A stretch of 64,000 nucleotides of DNA from Lachnospiraceae bacterium oral taxon 500. Lineage in GTDB: Bacteria > Bacillota > Clostridia > Lachnospirales > Vallitaleaceae. The first letter of the stretch is position 1; the number at the start of each line of letters is the position of its first letter. The position numbers were made by a program, and so were the translations under genes. Shown here one piece after another: positions 7,742 through 16,615 of the stretch. Under the pieces are notes generated by a model that worked only from the letters and a program-made list of their open reading frames with translations, was not told the origin of the DNA and did no database searches. The DNA lies in assembly GCA_002999035.1 (NCBI GenBank), contig CP027241.1, forward strand, positions 1,119,001 through 1,183,000. Reading direction: 5' to 3'.

Positions 7742-9088
7742 ATGAAATTATCAGAACAGGCACAAAACTTAACAACCGGCAATATTTGGCAAAAAATGTT
7801 GCTCTTTGTTTTGCCGATTTTTTTGGGAACCGTTTTTCAGTCCTTTTATACGATTGCTGACGCGGTAATTGTCGGTCGTTTTTCCGGCCGGGATGGACTG
7901 GCGGCCTTGGAATCTGTTTATTTTTTGACAAAACTGCCGGTTAATTTCTTTACCGGCCTGGCTTCCGGTGCGGCCATCATTATTTCTCAATATTTCGGAG
8001 GGCGAAAGCTGGATCGCATTTCCGCCGCCAGTCATACGGCGGTGCTTTTTGCTTTTTTAGGCGGCGCCCTGCTGTCGGTCGGAGCTTGTTTGACTGCTCC
8101 GTTTTTTGTTCGGCTGATTGAAGTACCGGCGGAGATTGAAAAGGCGGCACTGACTTATGTCCTGATTTATTTCGGCGGAATGGCGTTTTCCATGCTGTAT
8201 AATGTTGTCGCCGGAATTCTTCGGGCACTGGGCGATTCTAAGACGCCGTTTTATTTTTTGATTTTAGCCACCATTTTAAATGTCGGTTTAGACCTGCTGT
8301 TTGTGGCTGTCTTTGACTGGGGAGTAACCGGCGCGGCCGTGGCCACCCTGCTTGCACAAATTGTGTGTGCGGGACTGATTGTGTTTTTTTTAATGAAAAC
8401 CGATTTACCCTGTAAACTCCGTCCGGCTCAACTCCGGTTTACCGCAAAATATCTGCGCAAAATCGTAAAGCTTGGCCTGCCGATTGGAATCCAGGCGATT
8501 GTTTACCCGTTGGCCAATATCGTTATTCAGTCGGCCATCAATACCTTTGGTGTCAGCTGTATTGCCGCCTGGTCGGTCTGCGGCAAACTGGACTTTTTGA
8601 TTTGGTCGCTGTCGGACGCTTTTTATCTGGCGATTTCAACTTTTGTCGCCCAAAATTATGGAGCCGGTCAGTACCGGCGGGTACGGCAGGGGGTGCGGGC
8701 GGCACTGCTGCTGGCAGGCTGTCTGGTTTTGACAATTAGCGCAATTCTGTATTTCTGGCATATTCCGCTTGGCTATGCGCTGGTGGATGATGCCGAAGTA
8801 ATCAGCATTATGTCGCAGATTATTCATTTATTTGCACCGCTTTACTTTTTATATATTTTTGGCTGCATCCTGCCGGGCGCGATTCAGGGGACCGGCGAAA
8901 CGGCGGGGCCCATGATTTTGACTTTGATCGGCACCTGCGCCAGTCGAATCTTGTGGATTTATTTGGTATTGCCGCGGTATCGCAGCTTTATGACGGTTAT
9001 GCTGTGTTTTCCGGTATCATGGGCACTGACGGCGGTGCTGCTGCTTGTTTTTTATGGCCGGGTGGCCCGGCGGCTTACGGATCAATAA
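7742..9088 (+). CDS. MATE family efflux transporter
   Basis: A 448-residue membrane protein with about twelve helices in two related halves (WQKMLLFVLPIFLGT near 17-31 and KYLRKIVKLGLPIGIQAI near 237-254), the layout of MATE cation-coupled drug/organic-cation exporters. It sits in the cytoplasmic membrane. The ATG at 7742 has only a modest SD (AGAGGG). It lies 65 bases after the Rpn gene and its last 7 bases overlap the 3' end of the convergent LacI-PfkB gene. Its substrate is unknown; context next to the nucleoside locus may be chance. Confidence 0.85.
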   Translation: MKLSEQAQNLTTGNIWQKMLLFVLPIFLGTVFQSFYTIADAVIVGRFSGRDGLAALESVYFLTKLPVNFFTGLASGAAIIISQYFGGRKLDRISAASHTAVLFAFLGGALLSVGACLTAPFFVRLIEVPAEIEKAALTYVLIYFGGMAFSMLYNVVAGILRALGDSKTPFYFLILATILNVGLDLLFVAVFDWGVTGAAVATLLAQIVCAGLIVFFLMKTDLPCKLRPAQLRFTAKYLRKIVKLGLPIGIQAIVYPLANIVIQSAINTFGVSCIAAWSVCGKLDFLIWSLSDAFYLAISTFVAQNYGAGQYRRVRQGVRAALLLAGCLVLTISAILYFWHIPLGYALVDDAEVISIMSQIIHLFAPLYFLYIFGCILPGAIQGTGETAGPMILTLIGTCASRILWIYLVLPRYRSFMTVMLCFPVSWALTAVLLLVFYGRVARRLTDQ

Positions 9089-10986
9089 GGGCGGCTGCTT
9101 CTGACCAGGAGATTCGGTTCCTGCTGATGAATATATGCTTCCAAGGTGTTTTTATCCACCAGTGACGGCACGACACCTTCCCGGGAAATACAGAACCCGG
9201 CGGCATAGCCGGCAATGGCAACCGCTTTTTTTAAGTCAAAGCCATACAGCAGATATGAAGCCAGAGCGGAAATAAAGGCATCGCCCGCTCCGGTATTATC
9301 AATTGAAGGAAAACTTTTGGCCGGAAAGCGTTCGTTTAGTTCCTCTGACAGGACATAACAGCCTTCCGCCCCCAGTGTGACAATGACGATAGCTACGCCT
9401 TGCCGGTAAAGGGAAGCGGCTTTTTCTTCAATCGGGCGGCCGCCCGGACAAATCTCAGACAGTTCTTTCGCGTTTAAGACTAAAATATCAACGCTGCTCA
9501 GCAACTCAGGACTTAAATAATTACAGGATGACGGTTTTAAAATCGTTTTGCCGCCGTGTTTACGCATCAGCCGACAAGCGGTTTCGGCCGCCGGCATGGG
9601 AATTTCGGTGCTGACTAAGCAATAGGCAGTATTTTCAAATAAATATTCTTTTTGCAGTAAATCAGCCGGCGACAGACTGTCATTGGCACCGGATAAAATC
9701 GTAATCGTGGATTCGCCCTTGGGTTCAACAAAAATATAGGCTTTGCCGGTAGAAAACTGCGAGCTCCGTTTTAAGCCGTCCGTATTGACGGTATGCTGCT
9801 GCAAGGCATCGTAAATAATATCCGCTTCCGATTGGCTGCCGACGGCGCTGATGATGGCTGCCCGGTGTCCCAGTTTAGCCGCGCCAATGGCTTCATTGGT
9901 TGCTTTGCCGCCGGCGTACAGGGAGGACTGGGTGGTGAGGATGGCTTTGCCGGAGGTCGGCAGCTGCGGTACCTTTAAATAAATATCCAAATTGGTGCTG
10001 CCGACGGCCAGGATCTTTTGGCTGTGCATAAAATGCGGCACATCAATGGTGGTTCGGCTGCTTAAAGCATATTCGGATTGAAAATGCTCCATAGGCAGCG
10101 GCAAGTTTTCCAGGCGGTGCAGAAGCTTTTGCCCTAAAAACCGACCATAGTCGTAACGGGAAATCGAAAAAGCGGAAATATCGGGAAAGCTGTCCTCCGG
10201 TCGGATATCATCCCGCAGGGAAAGCAGGGAGAAGTCCCAGGGGATTTGATAATGCTGGGCTAGGCTGCGGGCATAAAGATCGGCGGCGGCGGCATAATGG
10301 GAAGAAACTACGGCGGTAACCGCCCGACTGCTGATTTTATGCAGCAGCAGCGGCAGGCTTTGCTCATTAAACACCAAATCTTCGCGCAGTGGAATTTGCC
10401 GGTCAAATAAGCATTTCTTATAGCCGTTAAAAAAGTCCTCGGTTCTGGCGCCGGACAGCAGCAGGCAGGCAATGTCCCGATGATGACAGGCAATTAAGGC
10501 TTGCGTGGCCTGGTAGCCGAAAGCCTGATAATCAATGTTTTCCGATGAGGCAGTCGGAGAATTGAAAAGTAAGTAGGGGATTTTCAGTTTTTCCAGTTCA
10601 GGGGCAAAGTCTAAGCTGTTTTCGGCGGCCATTTCCCATAAGACGGCATCGGCCTTGTTCTTGCCGAAACCGGCCAGCGCTTTCTGTTCCTCGGCCGGGT
10701 CGCCGCCGGACTCGGCTAAAAGCAGCTGGTAGCCGTGCTCGCAGGCGACGGCCAAAATGCCGCTTAGGGTTTTGGATAGGCTTTTATGGGAGCGCAGCAG
10801 TACACCGATCAGGAAGCTCTTGGCGGTTGCCGGCAGAAAGGAATAGGGCGCATAATTATACTCCTTGGCAATCCTTAATACCTTTTCTCTGGTTTCCTGA
10901 CTGATGCTGCTGTCTTTTTGATTCATGACCTTGGAAACGGTTGAAACCGAAACACCGGCCAGTCTGGCAATATCCTTTATATTCAT
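9082..10986 (-). CDS. LacI-type regulator fused to PfkB-family sugar kinase
   Basis: One uninterrupted 634-residue frame. Residues 1-55 are a LacI helix-turn-helix (IKDIARLAGVSVSTVSKVMN); about 56-320 form a periplasmic-binding-protein-like effector domain; about 323-620 are a ribokinase-like PfkB domain with the sugar-binding motif YAGGKATNEA (358-367) and the anion-hole/catalytic motif NTGAGDAF (564-571, Asp569 as base). Ribokinases usually have GGKGxNQ at the first motif, so the second Gly is changed to Ala here, which may alter specificity. It is divergent from a nucleoside-hydrolase/ECF operon and I infer that it represses that operon and the one at 18107, sensing or phosphorylating ribose released from nucleosides. 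The C-terminal codons overlap the MATE gene. Confidence 0.88.
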   Translation of the reverse strand: MNIKDIARLAGVSVSTVSKVMNQKDSSISQETREKVLRIAKEYNYAPYSFLPATAKSFLIGVLLRSHKSLSKTLSGILAVACEHGYQLLLAESGGDPAEEQKALAGFGKNKADAVLWEMAAENSLDFAPELEKLKIPYLLFNSPTASSENIDYQAFGYQATQALIACHHRDIACLLLSGARTEDFFNGYKKCLFDRQIPLREDLVFNEQSLPLLLHKISSRAVTAVVSSHYAAAADLYARSLAQHYQIPWDFSLLSLRDDIRPEDSFPDISAFSISRYDYGRFLGQKLLHRLENLPLPMEHFQSEYALSSRTTIDVPHFMHSQKILAVGSTNLDIYLKVPQLPTSGKAILTTQSSLYAGGKATNEAIGAAKLGHRAAIISAVGSQSEADIIYDALQQHTVNTDGLKRSSQFSTGKAYIFVEPKGESTITILSGANDSLSPADLLQKEYLFENTAYCLVSTEIPMPAAETACRLMRKHGGKTILKPSSCNYLSPELLSSVDILVLNAKELSEICPGGRPIEEKAASLYRQGVAIVIVTLGAEGCYVLSEELNERFPAKSFPSIDNTGAGDAFISALASYLLYGFDLKKAVAIAGYAAGFCISREGVVPSLVDKNTLEAYIHQQEPNLLVRSSRPY

Positions 10987-11042
10987 ATCCCAACCCTCTC
11001 ATTTTCTGGTTTTTATCCTTAATTTTTCCCTGTAATGCTTTT

Positions 11043-11071
11043 ATCATAACCTAATTACCGCCAAAAGTAAA
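11043..11071 (-). promoter_or_regulatory. Candidate promoter of the LacI-PfkB gene
   Basis: On the minus strand TTTACT (11071-11066), 17 bases, TATGAT (11048-11043). It fires toward 10986 and is about 30 bases from the block that drives the divergent operon, so regulator binding there could affect both directions. Confidence 0.5.
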
Positions 11072-11100
11072 GGCTTTTCCGTAAGCGGGAGTTTTTGCGC

Positions 11101-11230
11101 CGTCATTTTGCATAAAAATAGTTAGAAAATAATCAAAAAATAGACAAAAACACAAAAGAATATTGACAGAGACTAGGGGAAGCGCTAATATAAAGGCAAT
11201 CAAGAAAAAAATATAGGAAACCATTTTCCT
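11101..11230 (+). promoter_or_regulatory. 130-bp promoter block, copy 1 (nucleoside operon 1)
   Basis: TTGACA (11163-11168), 17 bases, TAATAT (11186-11191) form a near-consensus promoter. A palindrome AGGAAACCATTTTCCT (11215-11230) lies about 20 bases after the likely start, a good repressor position. The whole 130-base block, including 60 AT-rich bases upstream of -35, recurs without indels at 17953-18082 with roughly 15 differences by eye. The downstream gene starts at 11296. Confidence 0.8.
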
Positions 11231-11295
11231 GTATAGAGCTGTATAGAATACGAAAAATGACAAGGCAGAGCCGATAAGACCGGGAAAGGCAAAAG

Positions 11296-12267
11296 ATGAA
11301 CGAAAAACAAAAAATTATTATGGATGTGGATCCGGGGATTGATGATTCCTTGGCGATTGTATTTGCCGGAATGGCCAAAGCAAGCTTAGAGCTTGTGGGC
11401 ATAACGACAGTGAGCGGCAATGTTGAGGTTAACCAGGCTTCTTTAAATGCGATCAAGGCGCTGCAAATGTGCGGCCAGACGCAGGTTCCGGTTTATAAGG
11501 GAGCGGCGCAGCCGCTGTTCAAGGAATATTGCGACGCGACAGATACACATGGCCGGGATGGGCTGGGCGAAACATTTTTTTCGATAACAGATTGCTGTCA
11601 ACCTATGCCGGCAACGGATTTTATTATTCAGCAGCTGGAACGCTTTCCGGGTGAGATTACGATTTTGGCTTTGGGGCCGTTGACCAATTTAGCTTATATT
11701 TTGCGGAAAAACGAGGGGGCGTTAAAAAAGGCCAGGCAGATTGTGATTATGGGAGGTGCGGCCAAAGTTCATGGGAATTGCTCACCGGTAGCGGAATATA
11801 ATTTTTGGGTCGATCCCCATGCGGCGGCTGAGTTTTTTGTGGCAGGGCTGGAAAATGTAGTTATGGTGCCGCTGGATGTAACCTATTCCATTTTGCTGAC
11901 GCCCAATATCCGGGAGATGATTCACCAGTTTGAGCTGCCGCTGGCGGATTATGTCGATAAAATTACGCGCTTTTATGTGGATTTTCATTGGCGGCAGGAG
12001 CGGACGCTGGGCTGTATTATCAATGACCCGCTGACCGTTGCCTACTTACTAAAACCGGAGATTTTAGGGCTTGCGACGGCGACGGTGCAGGTGGAAACAG
12101 AGGGGCTGTGTATCGGGCAGTCGATTTGTGATTTCCGTGCGCAAACCGGCAAAACTCAAATTGCTCTAACGGTAAATGAAAAGGAGTTTTTTCGCCTGTT
12201 TTTATTAACTTTATTTCCGGAAAGAGAAAAAGATATTTTACGAATGGAACAAAAAGGCTGGATTTAG
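11296..12267 (+). CDS. Nucleoside hydrolase (IunH family), catalytic-His variant
   Basis: A 323-residue member of the inosine/uridine-preferring nucleoside hydrolase family, which cleaves N-ribosides to base and ribose. The calcium-binding Asp cluster is present (MDVDPGIDDS, residues 9-18). The family's second key motif, usually HDP near residue 241, reads INDPLT here with Asn243 in place of the catalytic His; the two other hydrolases in the window keep His. Some activity may remain or the specificity may have changed. It is first in an operon with a second hydrolase 12 bases downstream, an ECF transporter and an MFS carrier. SD is weak (AAAGGC). Cytoplasmic. Confidence 0.85.
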   Translation: MNEKQKIIMDVDPGIDDSLAIVFAGMAKASLELVGITTVSGNVEVNQASLNAIKALQMCGQTQVPVYKGAAQPLFKEYCDATDTHGRDGLGETFFSITDCCQPMPATDFIIQQLERFPGEITILALGPLTNLAYILRKNEGALKKARQIVIMGGAAKVHGNCSPVAEYNFWVDPHAAAEFFVAGLENVVMVPLDVTYSILLTPNIREMIHQFELPLADYVDKITRFYVDFHWRQERTLGCIINDPLTVAYLLKPEILGLATATVQVETEGLCIGQSICDFRAQTGKTQIALTVNEKEFFRLFLLTLFPEREKDILRMEQKGWI

Positions 12268-12279
12268 AAGGAGCGGTTT

Positions 12280-13254
12280 ATGCGAAAAATAATTATTGAT
12301 ACGGATCCGGGAATTGATGACGCATTTGCGATTGCGGCAATGGCCTTATGCAAAGAGGTTGAGATATTGGGGATTTGCAGTGTCGGTGGAAATAAAGGTA
12401 TTGAAGTTACAACCCGCAATGCGTTATCCTTGGTGCGGTGGCTGGATTGTCCCGCTCTGGTCTATAAAGGAGCGGCGCAGCCATTGAATGAAATGGGGGG
12501 CGCCAGTCATACGGAAGATGCGATCCATGGTGTTAACGGCTTAGGCGGTGTTTTTTTGCCGGAGAATCCGGCGGGATTAGCGGCGCAGCCGGCGGAGGAT
12601 TTCATCATTGAAATGGCAGAAAAATATCCGGGCGAAGTTGAGATCCTGGCTTTGGGGCCATTGACTAATTTGGCACTGGCAGCAGAAAAGAATGAAGCGG
12701 CGTTCAAAAAAATAAAAGCGATTTACTCCATGGGCGGCGGAGTGCTGTGCGGAAACGTAACGCCGGTGGCCGAGTTTAATTATTGGTTTGACCCGGAGGC
12801 GGTGGCGAGGGTGCTGCAAGTAACGGCGGAAGTACCTTTTTATATGCTGGGACTGAATGTCACCAATCAAGTTGTTTTTAGGCATCAGGATGTTTTCTTT
12901 TTGGAAAAGGAAGGCGACGAAAAAGGAAAGCTGCTGGCGCAAATGGTGCGTTCGTATTTGGACTTGTTCTGGCAGGACAGGCGCTTAATGGGCTGCGTTA
13001 TCCATGATTTAACAACGGCATTGTTTATGCTGCAGCCGGAATTGGCAAAACCGGAACAGATTTGCCACGCCAATGTGAGAATGGCGGTGGAAGGGATCGC
13101 CCGCGGGCAGACGGTGGTTGATCTGGTGGATTCCTGGCATTTGCAGAAAAATGCTTTTGTGGTTATGGGGATTCAGGCAGATGCCTGCAAGCAAATGTTC
13201 ATGGAATTACTGTTACCGGAAAAAGCGGAACTTTACCAAAAATATGTATTATAA
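12280..13254 (+). CDS. Nucleoside hydrolase (IunH family)
   Basis: A 324-residue paralogue of the preceding gene, 12 bases downstream, with SD AAGGAG before the ATG. The N-terminal Asp cluster is IIDTDPGIDDAF (residues 4-15) and the C-terminal motif is VIHDLTTA with the catalytic His at 242 (the usual Pro after Asp is Leu). It should hydrolyse nucleosides taken up by the ECF or ABC systems nearby, giving base and ribose. Having two tandem paralogues with different active-site residues suggests division of substrates (for example purine versus pyrimidine nucleosides), which is inference. Confidence 0.87.
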   Translation: MRKIIIDTDPGIDDAFAIAAMALCKEVEILGICSVGGNKGIEVTTRNALSLVRWLDCPALVYKGAAQPLNEMGGASHTEDAIHGVNGLGGVFLPENPAGLAAQPAEDFIIEMAEKYPGEVEILALGPLTNLALAAEKNEAAFKKIKAIYSMGGGVLCGNVTPVAEFNYWFDPEAVARVLQVTAEVPFYMLGLNVTNQVVFRHQDVFFLEKEGDEKGKLLAQMVRSYLDLFWQDRRLMGCVIHDLTTALFMLQPELAKPEQICHANVRMAVEGIARGQTVVDLVDSWHLQKNAFVVMGIQADACKQMFMELLLPEKAELYQKYVL

Positions 13255-13255
13255 A

Positions 13256-13390
13256 CTTAACTTTTCCATATTTGTCCGAACAACCTTTTTTAGGCAGGCC
13301 GCTCATCCGGGCAGAAGTGCGAAGTACTTCGATTAGGGTAGGCCACCCGCCCGGGCAGAAAGCGGAGCTTTCGATCAGTGGAAAGTTGAG
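13256..13390 (+). repeat. Dispersed inverted-repeat element, family 1, copy A
   Basis: Ends CTTAACTTTTCC (13256-13267) and GGAAAGTTGAG (13380-13390) are inverted repeats. The left end continues with a family-specific stretch (TTTGTCCGAACAACCTTTTTT). The interior has two hairpin units of the form CCGGGCAGAA(A)GCG-GAGCTTTCGATCAG. Related copies are at 22970-23122 (opposite orientation), 52920-53071 and 58886-59076. No coding capacity; it fills the gap between the second hydrolase and the ECF genes. The remainder up to 13536 shows nothing further. Confidence 0.75.
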
Positions 13391-13536
13391 ATATAAATCA
13401 TGGAAAAGGCGGTAAGAGATAGAGCCGAACCGGGGACGATGGGGGTGTGTATTCGAGTAAAAGCGGGAAGTATTTTGGTAAGGGAAAGCCTAAGTTAAAA
13501 AAGGAAATTGCAAAGCAGCAAGGAGAGGAGAAAACA

Positions 13537-14115
13537 GTGAAAAAGAATTTATCTTTAATGAGTATTTTATTATTTCCAATTGCGATTGCGATTAATTTTG
13601 TCGGTGGCCAGATTGTTGCGCTGCTGCGGCTGCCGGTGTTTTTGGATTGCATCGGTACCGTGTTAGTCGGAGCATTAACGGGGCCGATCGGCGGCTTGAT
13701 TGTCGGGGTAATGACTAATTTGATTTTGGGGATTACAGCTCCGACCTTTATTCCTTATGCAGTAGTATCGGCAGCGATTGGCATAGTATCTGGAATTTGT
13801 GCGAAGAGAGGAATGTTTAAAACTGTTAAAATGACTCTGTTGACCGGCGTGTTTGTTTGGATCGTAACACAACTGACGGCGATTCCGATTACGACTTTAG
13901 TGTTTGGCGGAGTAACGGGCAGCGGGACATCTTTTATTACCGGCTTTTTAGTTGGAGCCGGACAAGGGCTGTTTCAGGCAGTTTTCACGACCAGTATCTT
14001 AACAGAAACCATTGATAAGTTCATTACGGTTTTAATTGCGTATTTTCTGATTAAATCTATTCCGGCTAGAACTTTATCCAAGTTCCCATTGGGCGAAAAA
14101 TATTTGGAAAATTAA
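13537..14115 (+). CDS. ECF transporter S component (substrate-binding), probable nucleoside/base
   Basis: A 192-residue protein with about six hydrophobic helices, typical of ECF S components that bind a vitamin-like ligand in the membrane. The frame is open 90 bases further upstream, but GTG at 13537 is preferred because AGGAGAGGAG (13521-13530) lies just before it and the upstream part is hydrophilic and unconserved in character. It is followed by EcfT and two ATPases, so this is a dedicated (group I) ECF system. The two nucleoside hydrolases upstream point to a nucleoside or nucleobase ligand; ligand identity is inference. Confidence 0.8.
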   Translation: MKKNLSLMSILLFPIAIAINFVGGQIVALLRLPVFLDCIGTVLVGALTGPIGGLIVGVMTNLILGITAPTFIPYAVVSAAIGIVSGICAKRGMFKTVKMTLLTGVFVWIVTQLTAIPITTLVFGGVTGSGTSFITGFLVGAGQGLFQAVFTTSILTETIDKFITVLIAYFLIKSIPARTLSKFPLGEKYLEN

Positions 14116-14205
14116 GTGCAGTTGCGCGTTTGGATATATGGAAAAGCTCTGTTTTTAACGGAGGCTTTTATGTTGATGGGTTGATTTGGGTGAAGGGGGC
14201 GCTTT

Positions 14206-14964
14206 ATGAAGAAAAAAGTTATTTCTGAACTTTACCCGATTACGAAATTAGCGGTAGTTGCAGCGCTGATTGTGATTGGATTTTTGTTTCAAAATTATGT
14301 GTATGGGTATTTTATTGTTTTGCCGTTTACTGTTTTAGCGGCATTTATTGATCGAAGCGGGAAGTCTTATTTGAAAAAAATTACAACGGCGATGTTGTTT
14401 TTTGTTCTGTTCTTTCTGGCCTTTAAAATTATGCTAGATACATCCGATTCCAGGATTTTGCTGAAGTGGGGTTTCATTACTGTCAGGGAGCAGGGACTTC
14501 TTAGCGGGGCAAATGATTCGGCTTTGATTATGGTATTTGCCGCAAGCTTTTTGCTGTTTTTTGAAACCACGGACATGGCGGATTTTATGATTTCTTTAAA
14601 TAAGCTGGGGCTATCGCATGTAGGTTCTTATATTGCTTTATCTACCCTGCAAATGATTCCGGAAATGGGGAAAAAGAGTAAGGTGATTTTGCAGGCGCAG
14701 CAGGCACGGGGAATTGAAACAACCGGCAGCTTGTTTACCCGGATGAAAGCCTTTATTCCGGCGCTGGGGCCTTTGATTATCTCATCTATTACCGATTTGG
14801 AAGATCGGGCGGTTACTTTGGAGGTGAGAGCCTTTTCCAGCGAAAATCCCAAAACCTTTTATCGGGAACTGCCGTTTCGGCTGGCGGATAAGCTGATCTT
14901 GGGAATAACCTTTTTACTGCTGATCGGTTGCATTGTGGGGAGGATTATCCTATGGCTCAAATAG
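14206..14964 (+). CDS. ecfT: ECF transporter transmembrane component T
   Basis: A 252-residue membrane protein with four to five N-terminal helices and a cytoplasmic coupling region carrying the two EcfT coupling motifs: QARGIE (about 165-170) and the EVRAFS segment (about 206-211), which contact the ATPases. SD AGGGGGCG precedes the ATG. Its last 13 bases overlap the start of the first ATPase gene, indicating translational coupling. It transmits ATP hydrolysis to the S component encoded upstream. Confidence 0.88.
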   Translation: MKKKVISELYPITKLAVVAALIVIGFLFQNYVYGYFIVLPFTVLAAFIDRSGKSYLKKITTAMLFFVLFFLAFKIMLDTSDSRILLKWGFITVREQGLLSGANDSALIMVFAASFLLFFETTDMADFMISLNKLGLSHVGSYIALSTLQMIPEMGKKSKVILQAQQARGIETTGSLFTRMKAFIPALGPLIISSITDLEDRAVTLEVRAFSSENPKTFYRELPFRLADKLILGITFLLLIGCIVGRIILWLK

Positions 14965-15821
14965 AAATAAAGGATGTTAGTTTTCAATATCCGCTGACGG
15001 ATTTTCGGGCGCTGGAAAAAGTAAACTTAGAAATTGAAAAAGGAGAGTTTTTGGCGCTGATCGGCAAAAACGGGGCAGGAAAAACCACGCTGTGCAATGC
15101 CATTCGCGGATTGATTCCGCACTTTCAAAAAGGAAAGTACGAGGGAGAAATCAAGATTGACGGTGTCAGCACGAAGGAGATGGATTTGGGGAGTTCGGCA
15201 GCGAAGGTGGGCTTAGTATTTCAAAATCCATTTATCCAGGTAAGCGGGGTCAAGCGGACGGTGTTTGAAGAAGTATTATTTGGTTTGGAGAACCTGGGTG
15301 TTCCCCGTTCGGAAATGATAGACAGAACCAATGATATGCTGTGTCAGTTAAAAATTGACTATCTTAGGGATAAAAACCCAACCGAACTGTCCGGCGGGCA
15401 AAGGCAGCGAGTGGCGATTGCTTCGGTATTGGTAATGAGTCCGGAAATTTTGATTATTGACGAACCGACCTCGCAGTTAGATCCGATCGGAACAGAAGAA
15501 GTATTTGAAACAATCGCATTGATGAAAGAAAAGAAAATAACGATTATCTTGGTGGAGCAAAAAATCAATTTGATTGCCGAATATGCCGATCGGGTGGCGG
15601 TGATGGATAAGGGGAAAATTGTATTATATGGCTCGGCCAGAGAAGTGCTGACCAATAAAGAAATTGAAAATTATGGGGCGGCCTTACCGGAAGTGACGAA
15701 ATTCAGCTATTTCCTGATGGATAAAAAACAAATTCAGCTGACAGAGATACCGATTACTTTGCAGGAAGCCAAAAAAACTTTTGTCGGTCGTTGCGCGGGG
15801 AAAGGGGCGGAGGACTTGTAA
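14952..15821 (+). CDS. ECF transporter ATPase A (canonical signature, switch His replaced)
   Basis: A 289-residue ABC ATPase. Walker A is GKNGAGKTT (38-46), signature LSGGQ (146-150), Walker B ending IIDEP (168-172). The switch histidine expected after the next strand is Gln203 in LVEQKI. The start at 14952 is preferred to an upstream in-frame ATG at 14928, because GGGAGG lies 8 bases before it and homologous ATPases begin at this MAQIEIKDVSF. It overlaps ecfT and abuts the second ATPase. It should pair with that partner in the cytoplasm to drive uptake. Confidence 0.87.
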   Translation: MAQIEIKDVSFQYPLTDFRALEKVNLEIEKGEFLALIGKNGAGKTTLCNAIRGLIPHFQKGKYEGEIKIDGVSTKEMDLGSSAAKVGLVFQNPFIQVSGVKRTVFEEVLFGLENLGVPRSEMIDRTNDMLCQLKIDYLRDKNPTELSGGQRQRVAIASVLVMSPEILIIDEPTSQLDPIGTEEVFETIALMKEKKITIILVEQKINLIAEYADRVAVMDKGKIVLYGSAREVLTNKEIENYGAALPEVTKFSYFLMDKKQIQLTEIPITLQEAKKTFVGRCAGKGAEDL

Positions 15822-16615
15822 TGGATGGAATAAGTTTAGATCATGTGAGTTTTCGCTATGATAATGGTTTTGTGGCAGTAGACGATGTCAGTCTGGAAAT
15901 TGCCAAGGGAGAAAAAGTGGCAATCATCGGCCAAAACGGAGCCGGCAAGACGACAACGGTAAAACTGATGAACGGACTTTTGCGGCCATATTCCGGCTGT
16001 GTTCGGGTCGAGGGCGAGGATATTGCCGGAAAAACAACGGCAACCGTATCTCGCCGGGTAGGCTATGTTTTTCAAAATCCGGGAGATCAAATTTTTAACA
16101 AGGATGTCTATTCTGAAATCGCTTATTCCCCGAAGTACATGAAATTAAGTCCGGATGAGGTGAAAAAGCGGGTTCAGGATGCGGCCGAACTTTGCGGTAT
16201 AGAAAAATATCTGACATTAAATCCTTATGAGCTACCGTTTTCTTTGCGCAAGTTTGTCACGATCGCATCGGTGATTGCGATGGGCTGTGAGTATGTTATT
16301 TTAGATGAACCGACAGCCGGGCAGGATTTAGAGGGGCTGCGCCTGCAAAAAAGAATTATTGATGAACTGATCGCCCGCGGAAAAACGGTCATTACCATTA
16401 CGCATGATATGGAGTTTGTGATTGATAATTTTAGCAGGGTGATTGTCATGGCCAATAAAAAAGTAGTGGGGGATGGGGATGCTAGGGAAATTTTCTGGAA
16501 CTTTGAAGTGCTAAAGCAGGCGGATTTAAAACAGCCCAATATTTTGCAGTTAGCAGATTTTCTGGGAATCCCGGATATTATCAATACCGGAGAGCTGATA
16601 GAGGCATTGCGATGA
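15821..16615 (+). CDS. ECF transporter ATPase A' (degenerate signature, intact switch His)
   Basis: A 264-residue ABC ATPase. Walker A is GQNGAGKTT (37-45), Walker B VILDEP (159-164) and switch His195 in TITHDM are intact, but the signature motif is replaced by LPFSLRK (138-144) instead of LSGGQxR. Start ATG at 15821 overlaps the TAA of the preceding gene (TAATG). Together with its partner, whose signature is intact but switch His is lost, it would form an ABC dimer with one consensus and one degenerate ATP site. Its last bases overlap the following MFS gene (ATGA). Confidence 0.87.
   Translation: MDGISLDHVSFRYDNGFVAVDDVSLEIAKGEKVAIIGQNGAGKTTTVKLMNGLLRPYSGCVRVEGEDIAGKTTATVSRRVGYVFQNPGDQIFNKDVYSEIAYSPKYMKLSPDEVKKRVQDAAELCGIEKYLTLNPYELPFSLRKFVTIASVIAMGCEYVILDEPTAGQDLEGLRLQKRIIDELIARGKTVITITHDMEFVIDNFSRVIVMANKKVVGDGDAREIFWNFEVLKQADLKQPNILQLADFLGIPDIINTGELIEALR

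Noticed and set aside
9082-10986. LacI-PfkB fusion as an artefact of a missed stop or frameshift.
   Set aside because: The frame is continuous, both domains are complete with intact motifs, and the linker near residue 320 has no start/SD pair suggesting two genes.
11231-11295. Purine riboswitch before the nucleoside operon.
   Set aside because: The leader is too short and lacks the paired-loop motif; control is better explained by the palindromic operator.
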